From Bordetella parapertussis (GTDB lineage Bacteria > Acidobacteriota > Terriglobia > Bryobacterales > Bryobacteraceae): DNA of 60,672 nt. The notes beneath the pieces were generated by a model. The model had not been told where the DNA came from. It saw only the letters and a list, made by a program, of their open reading frames with translations, and did no database searches. Below are positions 19,030 to 28,461 of the stretch, piece after piece. Made by a program: the position numbers and the translations under genes. The number at the start of each line of letters is the position of its first letter. Position 1 is the stretch's first letter. The stretch spans positions 1 to 60,672 of the forward strand of contig CALQCC020000027.1 of NCBI GenBank assembly GCA_943328975.2. Direction: 5' to 3'.

Positions 19030-21018
19030 ATGAAATTTTCCTACAACTGGTTGCGCGACATGGTGGACGGCTTGGACGCCTCGCCCGAAGAATTGGAGCG
19101 CTTGATCACCATCAAGACCGCCGAGTGCGAAGGCATCGAAGCCCACGGCGACGACTTCGTGATCGAGGTCGACAATAAATCTCTAACGCATCGCCCCGAC
19201 TTGTGGGGCCACTTCGGCATGGCCCGCGAAGTCTCGGCGATCACCGGCAAAACACTACGCGATCCGGTGATGCCGCAGAACTTCACCAACAAGAACGCAC
19301 CCGTAAAGATCACTATCGACGACCACGCGCTGTGCCCGCGCTATTCCGCCCTAGCGTTTGAGAACGTGACCGTGAAGCCGTCGCCCGCGTGGCTCCAGCA
19401 CCGCCTGCAAGCGGTCGGCCTGAACCCGATCAACAACATCGTCGACGTAACCAACTTCGTCATGGCCGAACTGGCCCAGCCCATGCACGCCTTCGACGCC
19501 GACAAGCTGCACGACGGCCCCATCCAGGTCCGAACCGCACAAGCGGGCGAAACGGTTGAAGCCCTGAACGGCGAAACCTACGAACTCGACCCCTCGAACC
19601 TCGTCATCGCCGACCCCAAGGGAGCCATCGTCATCGCCGGCGTCATCGGTGGAGCGGGCAGCGCCATCTCCGAAAAAACGACGCGACTGGTGCTCGAAAG
19701 CGCCAACTTCAACTCCTCGAACGTCCGCAAGACGTCGTCGAAGCTCCGCCTCCGCACCGACGCCTCCATGCGCTTTGAAAAAGCCCAGGACCCGGTGAAC
19801 ACAGTGCGTGCGCTCGAACGCGCTTACGAATTACTGCTGGAAGTATCGCCCGGCATCCGCGTGGTCGGCGGACTCGCCGATTCTTACCGCCCCGCGAAAG
19901 AGCAGCCCCCCATCGCACTCGCGCTCCCCTGGTTGGAGCGAAAACTGGGCCGCGCGCTTCCCGTCGACGAAGTGCAGCGCATCCTGGAATCGCTAATGTT
20001 CCGCGTCGAGCGCATCGACGAACACACGCTCTCCGTTTTCGTCCCCAGCTGGCGCGCCACCAAAGACGTCTCCATCAAAGAAGATTTCGTCGAAGAGATC
20101 GGCCGCATGATCGGCTACGCGTCCATCACACCGACCGCGCCCCTCACGCCCGCCAACGTCCCCCCGGCCAGCCCCGAACGCGTGTTCCACCATCAGGTCC
20201 GCGACGCCGCAGTGGCGCAGGGCTTCACCGAAGTCTATAACTACTCCTTCGTGAGCCAAGAGCTAGCCGAGAAGTTCTCGCTGGACCTCAACGCTCACCT
20301 GCACGTGACCAACCCCATCGTCGCGGATCAGAACCTGCTCCGCACCAGCCTACTGCCGGGCATCTGGAAAAACATCGGCGACAACACCCGCCACTTCGAT
20401 TCGTTCCGTTTGTTTGAAATCGGACGCGAAGTGCATCCCGATGGCGAGGTGCCCCACTTCGTCGCCGCGCTGTTCGCGAAAGACGACGGCGTCGCCGGCT
20501 TGCTGGAACTCAAGCGTCTGGCCGAGTGCCTACTCCCAGGCGTGGAAGTGAAACCTTCCGCGACCGTCCGCAAGTTTGAGCACCCGCAACGAGCCGCCGA
20601 GCTGCTCCACAACGGCATCGTGTTCGGTCGCCTCTTCGAGTTTCATCCAGGGATGGTAGAACAAGGCCGCGCCGCAGTGTTGGATATCGACCTGCGCGCC
20701 CTGATGGAATTGCGATCGACCAAGCTGAAGTATCAGCAACTCCGTCGTTTTCCCTCCAGCGACTTCGATCTATCCGTTGTCGCCGGTCCGCGCGTGTTGA
20801 TCGCCGACGTACAGAACGCGATGCAGAAGCTCGCAGGAGATTCACTGCTCAAGGTCGAGTTCCTGCGCGATTTCGCCTTGCCCACCGGGGACCGCAGCCT
20901 GTCTTATCGCCTAACCGTGGCAGCAGCCGACCGGACACTTGCCGCTGAAGAAGTCACCGCCGTGCGCACCGCCGTGATTGACGGTATGCGCGCCGCGGGA
21001 TACGAACTGCGGGTTTGA
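19030..21018 (+). CDS. pheT: phenylalanine--tRNA ligase beta subunit, short form lacking the N-terminal OB (EMAPII) domain
   Basis: The 662-residue protein has the B1 start ([14 protein letters not shown]), then passes after about 45 residues straight into [20 protein letters not shown]. The ~110-residue tRNA-binding EMAPII/OB domain of ordinary ~800-residue PheT is therefore absent. B3/B4 (editing site region, [10 protein letters not shown]), B5 ([18 protein letters not shown]) and the C-terminal anticodon-binding FDX-ACB domain ([13 protein letters not shown]) are present. The deletion is clean and the frame intact, so this is a natural short form. Its stop abuts the stop of the convergent anti-sigma gene. 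Confidence 0.93.
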   Translation: MKFSYNWLRDMVDGLDASPEELERLITIKTAECEGIEAHGDDFVIEVDNKSLTHRPDLWGHFGMAREVSAITGKTLRDPVMPQNFTNKNAPVKITIDDHALCPRYSALAFENVTVKPSPAWLQHRLQAVGLNPINNIVDVTNFVMAELAQPMHAFDADKLHDGPIQVRTAQAGETVEALNGETYELDPSNLVIADPKGAIVIAGVIGGAGSAISEKTTRLVLESANFNSSNVRKTSSKLRLRTDASMRFEKAQDPVNTVRALERAYELLLEVSPGIRVVGGLADSYRPAKEQPPIALALPWLERKLGRALPVDEVQRILESLMFRVERIDEHTLSVFVPSWRATKDVSIKEDFVEEIGRMIGYASITPTAPLTPANVPPASPERVFHHQVRDAAVAQGFTEVYNYSFVSQELAEKFSLDLNAHLHVTNPIVADQNLLRTSLLPGIWKNIGDNTRHFDSFRLFEIGREVHPDGEVPHFVAALFAKDDGVAGLLELKRLAECLLPGVEVKPSATVRKFEHPQRAAELLHNGIVFGRLFEFHPGMVEQGRAAVLDIDLRALMELRSTKLKYQQLRRFPSSDFDLSVVAGPRVLIADVQNAMQKLAGDSLLKVEFLRDFALPTGDRSLSYRLTVAAADRTLAAEEVTAVRTAVIDGMRAAGYELRV

Positions 21019-21687
21019 CTACTCTAACCGCAGCCCGTATTCCTGCAACAGCTTCTGTTCCGAGTCATACAAGCGAACCCAGTAGCTACCCGCCGCAAGA
21101 GGAGTATCGACATGGAGTACGTACCCGCTCTCGTGACTGAACTCGGGCGCACCACTCCACTCGGGGCTGCCTTTGGCGTCCACAATTTTAGCCTGGAAAC
21201 TTTGGTCCACCCGCAGGTGTTGCGACTGAATCTTCAGACTCAACGCGGAATGCGCCGGACCTTTTGCCGCGACACTCTCCGTACCGCCGCGTACCGAGCG
21301 CAACGTGACTTCAGCGGCATTCGCCTCCAAACCAGGATTCTGCGACAACACCACCGCCAGGGAGAGGGCGGCGAGTGCTCCCGCGAAAACCGGTATGGGA
21401 CGGGCGTAGCGTAATTGGTAGGTGAGCTGTCCCACGAAAGTCGCCCAACGGCTGGGAGCAACCTGAGGAACTGGCTCGGCCAAGGCGGACTTCATTGCCG
21501 CGACATAGTCGTCCATTACGGCCAAGGCATCCTGACAAGGGGGACAAACGAAAAGGTGAGTTTCCACCCGGGCTAACTGGGATTCCGGAAGACAGCCCAG
21601 CGAATAACTTTCAAGCGTGTCTTCCGTCAAATGCTGCGTTGCGTGAGGCGAGGCGAGTTGGATTGTTTCCACGGGGTCAGGCTCCAT
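21019..21687 (-). CDS. membrane-anchored zinc-finger anti-sigma factor
   Basis: The 222-residue protein has an N-terminal cytoplasmic ZAS-like zinc finger with H44-x3-C48-x2-C51 in HLFVCPPC. A single transmembrane helix follows at about 97-116 (VFAGALAALSLAVVL), then a ~105-residue periplasmic beta-rich domain ending in SYWVRLYDSEQ. It should hold the sigma factor encoded just upstream (28-base gap) inactive at the membrane. The exported CHAT peptidase two genes upstream is a candidate regulator acting on the periplasmic domain; that is inference. Confidence 0.82.
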   Translation of the reverse strand: MEPDPVETIQLASPHATQHLTEDTLESYSLGCLPESQLARVETHLFVCPPCQDALAVMDDYVAAMKSALAEPVPQVAPSRWATFVGQLTYQLRYARPIPVFAGALAALSLAVVLSQNPGLEANAAEVTLRSVRGGTESVAAKGPAHSALSLKIQSQHLRVDQSFQAKIVDAKGSPEWSGAPEFSHESGYVLHVDTPLAAGSYWVRLYDSEQKLLQEYGLRLE

Positions 21688-21715
21688 AACAGGGCTCTAA
21701 TTGGCCAACAAATGG

Positions 21716-22456
21716 TTAGTGCGACATACCTGCAGAAGTTCTCAAGAAAACTGCTTGCAGATTTTTATGTGCCAGTCTTTTTTTACCCAGTTCTCCAAAG
21801 CGTGCTTTAGCGCGCGATTTCAGTAAGCGGAACTGCGTGTCCGACAAATCCATCTCCGAGCAAATTTGTTCCTGACTCTGCTCTTCCAGATAGAAGCGAG
21901 TCAGAATTTCCCGATCGCGGGCCGGGATCTCCGAGAGCACCCGATGGATCAAATCCTTTCGTTCTGAAAAAATAGCGATCTCTTCCGGATCCTGCCCAGG
22001 ATCTGCGATCCGTACAGTAGTATCGATCTCAGCCTGTTCCCGCCGGGCCTGGACTGCCTTATCGATGTGCGCCGCAACCTGACGCCGGACAATTGTCCGA
22101 ACAAAACCCATCAATCGCGAAGGTTCCCGCAGTTCCCCCCGGCGAATCGCTTGGACCACCACCACAAAGGTGTCGTGGACTTTGTCGTCTAGCTCCTGGA
22201 CGCCTAACTGGCGTACCAAATAGAAACGGATGCCCCGTGAAAAGAGTTGGTAGAGCTCCGCCATTCCTTCGGCTTGACTGCCCTCTTCGGCCGCCCGAAT
22301 GCGTTGCACCAGATCCACCCAGCCGGCGTAAGTCTCGTCGCCACCCGGGAGTTGATCTTCGGATTCGTTCTCGACGGTCGTCTCCGCCATGATCCCGGAC
22401 ATCGCGACGGGGCTCGCGTCCACCGCCAACTCCACTTGCTGAATCATCTGCACCAT
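21716..22456 (-). CDS. ECF-like sigma-70 family RNA polymerase sigma factor
   Basis: A 246-residue sigma factor. Region 2 lies at about residues 65-135 (LYQLFSRGIRFYLVRQLG, DTFVVVVQAIRRG, RLMGFVRTIVRRQVAAHIDK) and region 4 at about 170-230 (SEIPARDREILTRFYLEEQS, ICSEMDLSDTQFRLLKSRAK). An acidic ~55-residue N-terminal extension is unusual for ECF sigmas. It sits between the TPR-CHAT gene and the anti-sigma gene on the same strand with gaps of 35 and 28 bases. Target promoters are unknown. Confidence 0.88.
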   Translation of the reverse strand: MVQMIQQVELAVDASPVAMSGIMAETTVENESEDQLPGGDETYAGWVDLVQRIRAAEEGSQAEGMAELYQLFSRGIRFYLVRQLGVQELDDKVHDTFVVVVQAIRRGELREPSRLMGFVRTIVRRQVAAHIDKAVQARREQAEIDTTVRIADPGQDPEEIAIFSERKDLIHRVLSEIPARDREILTRFYLEEQSQEQICSEMDLSDTQFRLLKSRAKARFGELGKKRLAHKNLQAVFLRTSAGMSH

Positions 22457-22491
22457 CTCGTTTTAGACCTGCCTGTGTTGCGTCACGTGGA

Positions 22492-24912
22492 TCACCGGGC
22501 ACCGCCGGTGAGTTGGTAGGCTGCCCAATAGGCGGGGTCAGACTGCCACGTACCTGAATGAATCATTTCGACCTGCCCTCTCCGCAGGGCCTCCGCAGTC
22601 GAAAAGGAAGTTAGGTGTTGGAAAAACGCCGGGAGCAAATCGCCACCCGAATCCTCTACCGCCCATCCTGTTGCCAGCACCGTGCTTGCACCCGCCGTGA
22701 GCCACGCCCGGGTCAGTCCCAGCAATCCCGCTCCTGGCCGAACTTCTCCGCTACCCGAAGAGCACCCTGTCATCACCACCAGCGCTCCAGGGACTTGCAA
22801 CATCGCGATATCGGCGGTACCCAGCAGTTCCGGACTGCCCCCTTCGCCCACTGAGAAGGCTAGATACGCTTGGTCGCTGCGGGAGTCCTTCGCCACCACG
22901 TGCGTCGCTAAATAAACCGTGCTGGGCGCAGATCCGGACAGCGACTTCAAGAATCCCGCGCGCGAAGCAGTTGCCCCCTGCAGAACAGTCGCCGGCTTCC
23001 CCCAAATGCTCGCTACCCGATGCAACTCATCTCCACTCGCCACCAACCGATTCAACTGCCCAGGAATCTGGTACGGGGATGGACCCACTAACCCTTCGGA
23101 AGGTCGCAAGCGGTCGTCGGCCCAGTTGTAGATCGGATCTCCCACGCCCACGTAGGCACCTTTGGCTGCCTTCGCAGTCGACCCCTGGTGCCACCAACTC
23201 GCTCCAGGAGTAATCTGCAGCGCGTGGCTCTCCACCAAATACCGGGATCCCGTCCGCAGAGCCGCAATCGGAAGTTCAAACAGCGAACCTTCCAACGAGA
23301 GCGCCCACGCAGATCGCTTGACCTCAGCCGCGTCGAGTTGCCCAAACAATGTCCTGTAGAGTTCCTCACCCAAGCTAGCCGCTCGACTTTCGTGCTCAAC
23401 CACCGCATTCCGGAATGTTTGCACCGCTTTTTCGATCCGATCCGCCGCCGGCAACTTGTAAAGATGCAAGCTATCCCGCGTCACAGCCCACAGGTAGGAT
23501 TCCGCCGCTCCCGTGTAGAAGCTAAGGACTAACTCCGATTCACCTAGGCCCTGCTGAAAAAGAGTAAGTGAGGAATCAGTAGAAAAACTCTCCAACTTGT
23601 TAGGTGAATACCCTAGGCCGGCTGCAGACTCCATCTCAGTCAATTCCAGATGCAGCTGTTCGCCCTGTCCGCTCTTGGACAAATCGGCATAGTCTCCCAC
23701 TTGAATTTGCCGCGATTCCTCAACGCGCAGCTTTGCCAGCGTTTCCCAATATTTGGGTGTGAGTTTGCGCCGCCACACTTCAGCCAACGCTGCGGATTGT
23801 CGCAAACTGGCCGCGCGATTCCGCTCTGCGGCAAGGAAAGCCTTGCTCGCCCACTTCTGTTCGCCCGTTGCCAAAGCACGGCGGGCAGCAGCTTCAATAA
23901 ATGTGCGAAACACTCTACGATCCGTTTCGGTATCCGCCGCAACCAGCGACGACTGCGACGGAGGAGGCACCACCTGCCGCCAACGTTCGGCTCGAGTTGC
24001 TGCAACTTCAAAAGCCTGTAGGGCTAACTCCGAATGCCCCTCGGCCTGGAGAATGAGCCCGCGCTGGTGTAACAGCCCGCGCCCCGATACTGCCGTCCCT
24101 TGCTTGGGAAGAGCTTCGATCGCTATGTCCGTGAATTGTTCAGCTTCCTCCAAGCGACCCTGCGCCAAGCGCAAGGTGCCAAGCCGACCATAGGAGAGAC
24201 GGAGGTCATGCGACTGGTGGAGAATCCGCAGGCGATACGCCTCGCTCAAGGCAGCTTCCGCGCCGGCCAAATCCTCTAGCCCCATGCGTTCTTCGCCCAG
24301 CAGGTCCCAGCCTTCGGCCTCTAGCGTCACATTCGACTGCATGCGCGCGGCCTCAATCGCCTCCAGGATCACCCGGGCATTCTCAGCCGCACCCGTGTTC
24401 AGCCTGGCGTGTTGCAACTTGAGCTGCGCTGCGTAATACGGAGCAGCCGGGAGCCTTCTCGCGACTTCAATCCCCGCTCTGGCGCTCTCGCGCGCGGCAG
24501 GCCAGTCCCCCACCAGAAGATAGACACTGGAAAGTCCGGGAGCCACGGCGCCTTCCGCCAGCCAGTCACTGTTGGCGTGGGCCAGATCGCGAGCCTTGCC
24601 ATAGGCGTCCAATGCGTCCGTGTAGCGGAACAAAAATACGTAGGTGTTGCCCAAGGCCGTCATATAGCTGGCTTGGGCGCGCAAATTTCCGGCGTGACGT
24701 GCTTGAGCAACAGCTTGCAGGTAGAGCTTTTCCAGGCCAGCGTAATCGCCGGATCGCCGCAGTTTTTCCGCGGACTTCTGGATGTCGGAGAATTCCTCTG
24801 TGCGCCACCACTGGGCGGAATCAGGCGATTCGGTCCGGCTGGCGGTCGACGGGCGCGACAGCGCCAACCACAGGATGAGGGCGATGCAGAGGCCTCGGGG
24901 GAGTTTGGCCAC
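22492..24912 (-). CDS. exported TPR-CHAT domain protein (caspase-like peptidase)
   Basis: The 806-residue protein starts with a signal peptide (LCIALILWLALS, cleavage near PSTAS). A long TPR-like helical array follows (about residues 40-330), then a linker and a C-terminal CHAT domain (about 500-800). The predicted catalytic dyad is H671 in LATHVV and C717 in MTGCSSG. CHAT proteins are caspase-family peptidases usually triggered through their TPRs. It is followed by a sigma and an anti-sigma gene, suggesting a proteolytic signalling unit. The GTG start at 24912 is chosen from the GAGGT element just upstream; the longer ATG start would bury the signal peptide. Confidence 0.88.
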   Translation of the reverse strand: MAKLPRGLCIALILWLALSRPSTASRTESPDSAQWWRTEEFSDIQKSAEKLRRSGDYAGLEKLYLQAVAQARHAGNLRAQASYMTALGNTYVFLFRYTDALDAYGKARDLAHANSDWLAEGAVAPGLSSVYLLVGDWPAARESARAGIEVARRLPAAPYYAAQLKLQHARLNTGAAENARVILEAIEAARMQSNVTLEAEGWDLLGEERMGLEDLAGAEAALSEAYRLRILHQSHDLRLSYGRLGTLRLAQGRLEEAEQFTDIAIEALPKQGTAVSGRGLLHQRGLILQAEGHSELALQAFEVAATRAERWRQVVPPPSQSSLVAADTETDRRVFRTFIEAAARRALATGEQKWASKAFLAAERNRAASLRQSAALAEVWRRKLTPKYWETLAKLRVEESRQIQVGDYADLSKSGQGEQLHLELTEMESAAGLGYSPNKLESFSTDSSLTLFQQGLGESELVLSFYTGAAESYLWAVTRDSLHLYKLPAADRIEKAVQTFRNAVVEHESRAASLGEELYRTLFGQLDAAEVKRSAWALSLEGSLFELPIAALRTGSRYLVESHALQITPGASWWHQGSTAKAAKGAYVGVGDPIYNWADDRLRPSEGLVGPSPYQIPGQLNRLVASGDELHRVASIWGKPATVLQGATASRAGFLKSLSGSAPSTVYLATHVVAKDSRSDQAYLAFSVGEGGSPELLGTADIAMLQVPGALVVMTGCSSGSGEVRPGAGLLGLTRAWLTAGASTVLATGWAVEDSGGDLLPAFFQHLTSFSTAEALRRGQVEMIHSGTWQSDPAYWAAYQLTGGAR

Positions 24913-24936
24913 TGTTACCTCACAATGTCTACGGTT

Positions 24937-24946
24937 GTGTATACAC
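24937..24946. promoter_or_regulatory. perfect 10-bp palindrome upstream of the TPR-CHAT gene
   Basis: GTGTATACAC lies 25 bases before the CHAT start codon, within the 155-base gap to the SDR gene. A second overlapping inverted repeat ACGGT/ACCGT frames it (24931-24949). It could be a regulator-binding site or part of the sigma-dependent promoter region; no matching -35 was identified. Confidence 0.35.
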
Positions 24947-25067
24947 CGTAACAAGAAAAGGCCATTAATTCCATCACAAAAATGCGTTTCTCCTTATTTC
25001 GGTACCATTTACCCACTACGGCCTATGGACCGTACTAAGGAGAATTCGGATGGAACGGACCTAATCT

Positions 25068-25823
25068 TTACCCCCTGCCCACTAGAGGCATATTGGTCGC
25101 CATCACCGTCATGAACTGGACGTTGGCTTCCAGCGGAAGGCTGGCCATATAGAGCACCGCCTCGCCTACATGACGCAGAGCCATACGTGGTTCGGCCAGA
25201 ATCGACCCATTCGCCTGCGGGATGCCCTGCGCCATGGCATCCGTCATCTCCGTCGCCGCGTTGCCGATATCGATCTGCCCGCAGGCGATGCTGAAAGCCC
25301 GTCCGTCCAGGGAGATGGACTTGGTCAGTCCGGTGATGGCGTGTTTGGTCGCCGTATAAGGGGCTGAATTCGGGCGCGGAGCCGTGGCCGAGATCGACCC
25401 GTTGTTGATGATGCGCCCGCCACGCGGCGTCTGCAACTTCATCAACCGCATCGCTTGCTGCGCGCAGAGGAAGGACCCGGTGAGGTTCACATCTACCACG
25501 GCGCGCCATTGCTCGAAGGTCAGTTCGTCCATGGGGACCGCCGGAGCTCCAATGCCCGCATTGTTGAAGAGTAAGTCCAGGCGTCCGCACGACGCATACG
25601 TTTGGTCGAACAGACTGCGGACCTGCTGAGGGTCCGTCACATCGGTGGCCACCGCGAGCAGACCATCCGCCGTGGCCGCCTGGGCGATGGTTTGATCCAG
25701 CGCCTCGCGACGCCGACCGGCGAGGACAACGGTCCAGCCGGCAGCGTGAAGTGTGAGAGCTACATTGCGTCCAATGCCGGACCCAGCTCCGGTGACAAGG
25801 GCGATCTTTGAGGGCGCGGTCAT
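25068..25823 (-). CDS. short-chain dehydrogenase/reductase
   Basis: The 251-residue NAD(P)-dependent oxidoreductase has the classical SDR layout: TGAGSGIG cofactor motif at 11-18, NNAG at about 88-91 and a catalytic Ser...Tyr-x3-Lys in NGSIS and YTATK. The substrate is unknown. It is divergent from the alkaline phosphatase gene, with 109 bases between start codons, and 155 bases upstream of the CHAT gene on the same strand, so it probably has its own promoter. Confidence 0.92.
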   Translation of the reverse strand: MTAPSKIALVTGAGSGIGRNVALTLHAAGWTVVLAGRRREALDQTIAQAATADGLLAVATDVTDPQQVRSLFDQTYASCGRLDLLFNNAGIGAPAVPMDELTFEQWRAVVDVNLTGSFLCAQQAMRLMKLQTPRGGRIINNGSISATAPRPNSAPYTATKHAITGLTKSISLDGRAFSIACGQIDIGNAATEMTDAMAQGIPQANGSILAEPRMALRHVGEAVLYMASLPLEANVQFMTVMATNMPLVGRG

Positions 25824-25932
25824 CGACCGATTATACTGTCACGCGTTCGACATTGACCAGACTTTCACGCAACTGCCAACAGAAGTTGATGTCGACCTCC
25901 TACGATCAGAGTTCATCAAAGGAGGGTACTAC

Positions 25933-27930
25933 TTGTTTCTGAAAACACTCGCCGCAACAGTTCTCTGCGCGGCCATCACCATCCCGGCGTTCGGACAAAG
26001 TTCCGCGCCCAGCATCCGGATCGTATTGCCGGAGCGCACACGTTTGTTGCAAGGGCAACAGTTGGATCTGGTTATCGAGGTGCGTAACGCGACGGCCGTC
26101 AGCGGTCTCAACGTGAGCGCTTCAGGAATTGGCATGACGTCCCGCTTCGGCGCTGCCAAGGCGGCTCTGTTAGATTGCGACACCAGCTCTGACTGGGTGT
26201 ATCGTGCCAACCTGCAGTCGTTCAACGCGACCGTCGAACTGACGGCGACTGTGACCGCGGACGGCAAGACGCTCACCGACACGCGCACGATCCAAGTTCG
26301 CCCGTTCGCGCAACCGCAACGGCGCAACATCGTGCTCTTCATCGGGGATGCGATGGGCACCGCGTATCGTGACTCGATCCGCCTGGTGGACCGCGCGACG
26401 GTCGACGCGAATGGCAAGAGCGCCTTCCGCGAAGGCTTCTTCGACAGCTTGTCCGAAATGGACCGCATGCCGGTGAGTGGCATGTCGATGACCTACGGCA
26501 CCGACGCGATTGTTCCGGACTCCGCCAACACAGGCTCGGCCTGGGCCACGGGAAACAAGACGTTCTCGGGCGCCTTGAACGTGTTTGAAGACGGCACCGA
26601 CTGCCGCTGGCGCTTTACGGGCGTGACCAACACGACCACGCTGCCGGCGATGATCGACAATCCGCGCGTGGAGACGCTGTGGCAGTATCTGAAGCGGCTC
26701 TACAACTACAAGACCGGGATCGTGAGTACGGCAGCCATCACCGATGCGACACCGGCGGCACAAGGTGGCTACACAGGGTACCGTCAGTCGCGTCTCGAAA
26801 TCGCTCGCCAGTATCGTGAGAACCCGATGCTGGGCGGAGCACCGGCGTTTGACGTCATGCTCGGCGGCGGCGCGGATCCGTTCACCAGCGCAGGACGCGC
26901 GGACAAACGTGACTTGATCGGCGAATTCCAGGGCCTGGGCTATCGCAGCGTGAAGAACGCGAAGGACCTGGCCGCCATCACTGGTTCCGCGCCGCTCATC
27001 GGGCTGTTCAAGGGATCGACGACCCCGGCGACCAGCAGCAACGGCATCGCGACTACGGACGTGAACATGGACGTCGCGTACGACAAGCTGGGACTGACTC
27101 GTCCGGCCTCCGAGCCCACTGCGGCTCTGGGATCGTTTACGGACCAGCCCATGCTGGACCTGATGACGCGCAAGGCGATCGAAGTGCTCTCGGCCAACGG
27201 GGACAACTTCATCCTGATGGTGGAAGCCGCTTCCATCGACAAGCAGTCGCATCCGAACAATGCCGCGGGCACCATCTGGGACGCGATTGAACTCGACCGC
27301 TCGGTCGGCGTGGCCCGCACGTTTGCCGCAGCCCGCGAACGCAAGGACACGCTGGTGATCGTCACGGCGGACCATGATCAATCGATGGTCATCAACGGCG
27401 TGAGCAATACTCCGGATGCGGAATACTTCGACCGCACCAAGAAGTCGGACGTAAGCTTCAGCACCGCCGCAGGCGCACAAGCCTTCAGCGTGTACGGCGA
27501 TTCCTACGCCAACGTGCGCTCCGCCTATCCCTACGTCAACAGCGGCGGAGCCCCGGCGTCGGTCAGCACCGGCCCTGCGGGACCTCCTGGATCATTTGCG
27601 CCAACCAACGTTCAGTTGGATCCGGCGGCAAGCACGTTGTCCACCTACGCGGGTCTCACGGCCTACAAGAAGGGTTCAAACGGATACCCGGTGAACTCCG
27701 GCACTGGCTTGCGTCGCTTGGCGGTCGGTTACCGCACGGGCGACCATACCGGTTCCAGCGTGCCGGTGACGGCGGAAGGTCCGGGAGCTCTGTTGTTCAC
27801 GGGCTACATGGATCAGACCGACATCTTCTTCAAGATGGCTGCGTCGGCTTCGATGGACACCGCGGAGATCGACAAGGCGCTGGAAGTATTGACCAAGTCC
27901 GGCGGATTCCCGACGACCATCGGAAAGTAG
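25933..27930 (+). CDS. exported alkaline phosphatase (PhoA-type superfamily)
   Basis: The 665-residue protein has a signal peptide (LAATVLCAAITIPAFGQ), an N-terminal ~90-residue beta domain, and then the alkaline phosphatase fold from RRNIVLFIGDAMG. The nucleophile region reads VPDSANTGSAWATGNK, matching the D-S-A pattern with the phosphorylated serine. Metal ligands lie in EAASIDKQSHPNN, TADHDQS and, near the end, YRTGDHTGSSVPV. It releases phosphate from monoesters in the periplasm. The TTG start at 25933 is set by GGAGGG six bases upstream and by the signal peptide; no Pho box was recognised. Confidence 0.92.
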   Translation: MFLKTLAATVLCAAITIPAFGQSSAPSIRIVLPERTRLLQGQQLDLVIEVRNATAVSGLNVSASGIGMTSRFGAAKAALLDCDTSSDWVYRANLQSFNATVELTATVTADGKTLTDTRTIQVRPFAQPQRRNIVLFIGDAMGTAYRDSIRLVDRATVDANGKSAFREGFFDSLSEMDRMPVSGMSMTYGTDAIVPDSANTGSAWATGNKTFSGALNVFEDGTDCRWRFTGVTNTTTLPAMIDNPRVETLWQYLKRLYNYKTGIVSTAAITDATPAAQGGYTGYRQSRLEIARQYRENPMLGGAPAFDVMLGGGADPFTSAGRADKRDLIGEFQGLGYRSVKNAKDLAAITGSAPLIGLFKGSTTPATSSNGIATTDVNMDVAYDKLGLTRPASEPTAALGSFTDQPMLDLMTRKAIEVLSANGDNFILMVEAASIDKQSHPNNAAGTIWDAIELDRSVGVARTFAAARERKDTLVIVTADHDQSMVINGVSNTPDAEYFDRTKKSDVSFSTAAGAQAFSVYGDSYANVRSAYPYVNSGGAPASVSTGPAGPPGSFAPTNVQLDPAASTLSTYAGLTAYKKGSNGYPVNSGTGLRRLAVGYRTGDHTGSSVPVTAEGPGALLFTGYMDQTDIFFKMAASASMDTAEIDKALEVLTKSGGFPTTIGK

Positions 27931-27934
27931 CTTG

Positions 27935-28435
27935 ATGAAACACTACGTTGTACTACTGGGGGCGCTGCTTATTGCAGCGCCCGTTTTTTCGCAAGAGCAG
28001 TATGTTCTGGCGTTTCAATTGAATGAGACTTCCGCGCAGGTGGTGCAGCGGTTGGGACGGCCCGCACTGGTGGCTCCTGCGGGCGAGTTCGAGAGTTGGC
28101 AGTATCAGATCGGGATTGAAGATAACCACGAGTTCTCACACGTGCTGCTGTTCCGCGTTTCCACCGGCGAGTTGCTCAGCGTGACGCGCAACTGGGAGCA
28201 AGAGCGGACGGTGGACGAATTCTTTCCCGCGGCGGAGAGCAAAGTCTATTACTACCCTGACGCCGAGCATCGCGAGTACGGCGTGCGCGTGCGGCACCTC
28301 AGCGGAGGTCGCTTGCTGATCGCGATGGGTTCGACGAAAGCCGGCGACCCGACGGGGCAAATCGTATTGATTCGCGAGAGTGAGTTGCAGCACTTTCACG
28401 GCTGGCTAGCGAAGCAGCTCTCCTCGAAACATTAA
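27935..28435 (+). CDS. small exported protein of unknown function
   Basis: A 166-residue protein with a signal peptide (HYVVLLGALLIAAPVFSQ). The mature domain, with QVVQRLGRPALVAPAGEFESWQY and HVLLFRVSTGELLSVTR, resembles small periplasmic SmpA/OmlA-like folds, but I cannot name a family. It begins four bases after the phosphatase stop. Codons 9-19 of the signal peptide coincide with a strong intrinsic terminator hairpin (27960-27989), so most transcripts from the phosphatase gene may end inside this gene unless ribosomes keep the hairpin open. Confidence 0.7.
   Translation: MKHYVVLLGALLIAAPVFSQEQYVLAFQLNETSAQVVQRLGRPALVAPAGEFESWQYQIGIEDNHEFSHVLLFRVSTGELLSVTRNWEQERTVDEFFPAAESKVYYYPDAEHREYGVRVRHLSGGRLLIAMGSTKAGDPTGQIVLIRESELQHFHGWLAKQLSSKH
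27960..27989 (+). terminator. intrinsic terminator embedded in a signal-peptide coding region
   Basis: GGGCGCTGC (27960-27968) and its exact complement GCAGCGCCC (27974-27982) form a 9-bp GC-rich stem with a TTATT loop, followed by G and six T (27984-27989). This is a textbook Rho-independent terminator. It lies 30 bases after the alkaline phosphatase stop but inside the next reading frame, encoding part of its signal peptide. Confidence 0.85.
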
Positions 28436-28461
28436 ACAGCCTTTGCGATATCATAGGCCGC

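Noticed and set aside
21019-24912. Type III-E CRISPR (Craspase) locus
   Set aside because: Only the TPR-CHAT plus sigma logic is shared; no Cas7-11, Csx30 or repeat array is present in the window, and the CHAT protein is exported.
26170-27480. 436-codon antisense frame in the alkaline phosphatase gene
   Set aside because: Composition (Arg, His, Val, Gly) is that of a reverse-complement shadow, and the opposite strand encodes a certain enzyme.
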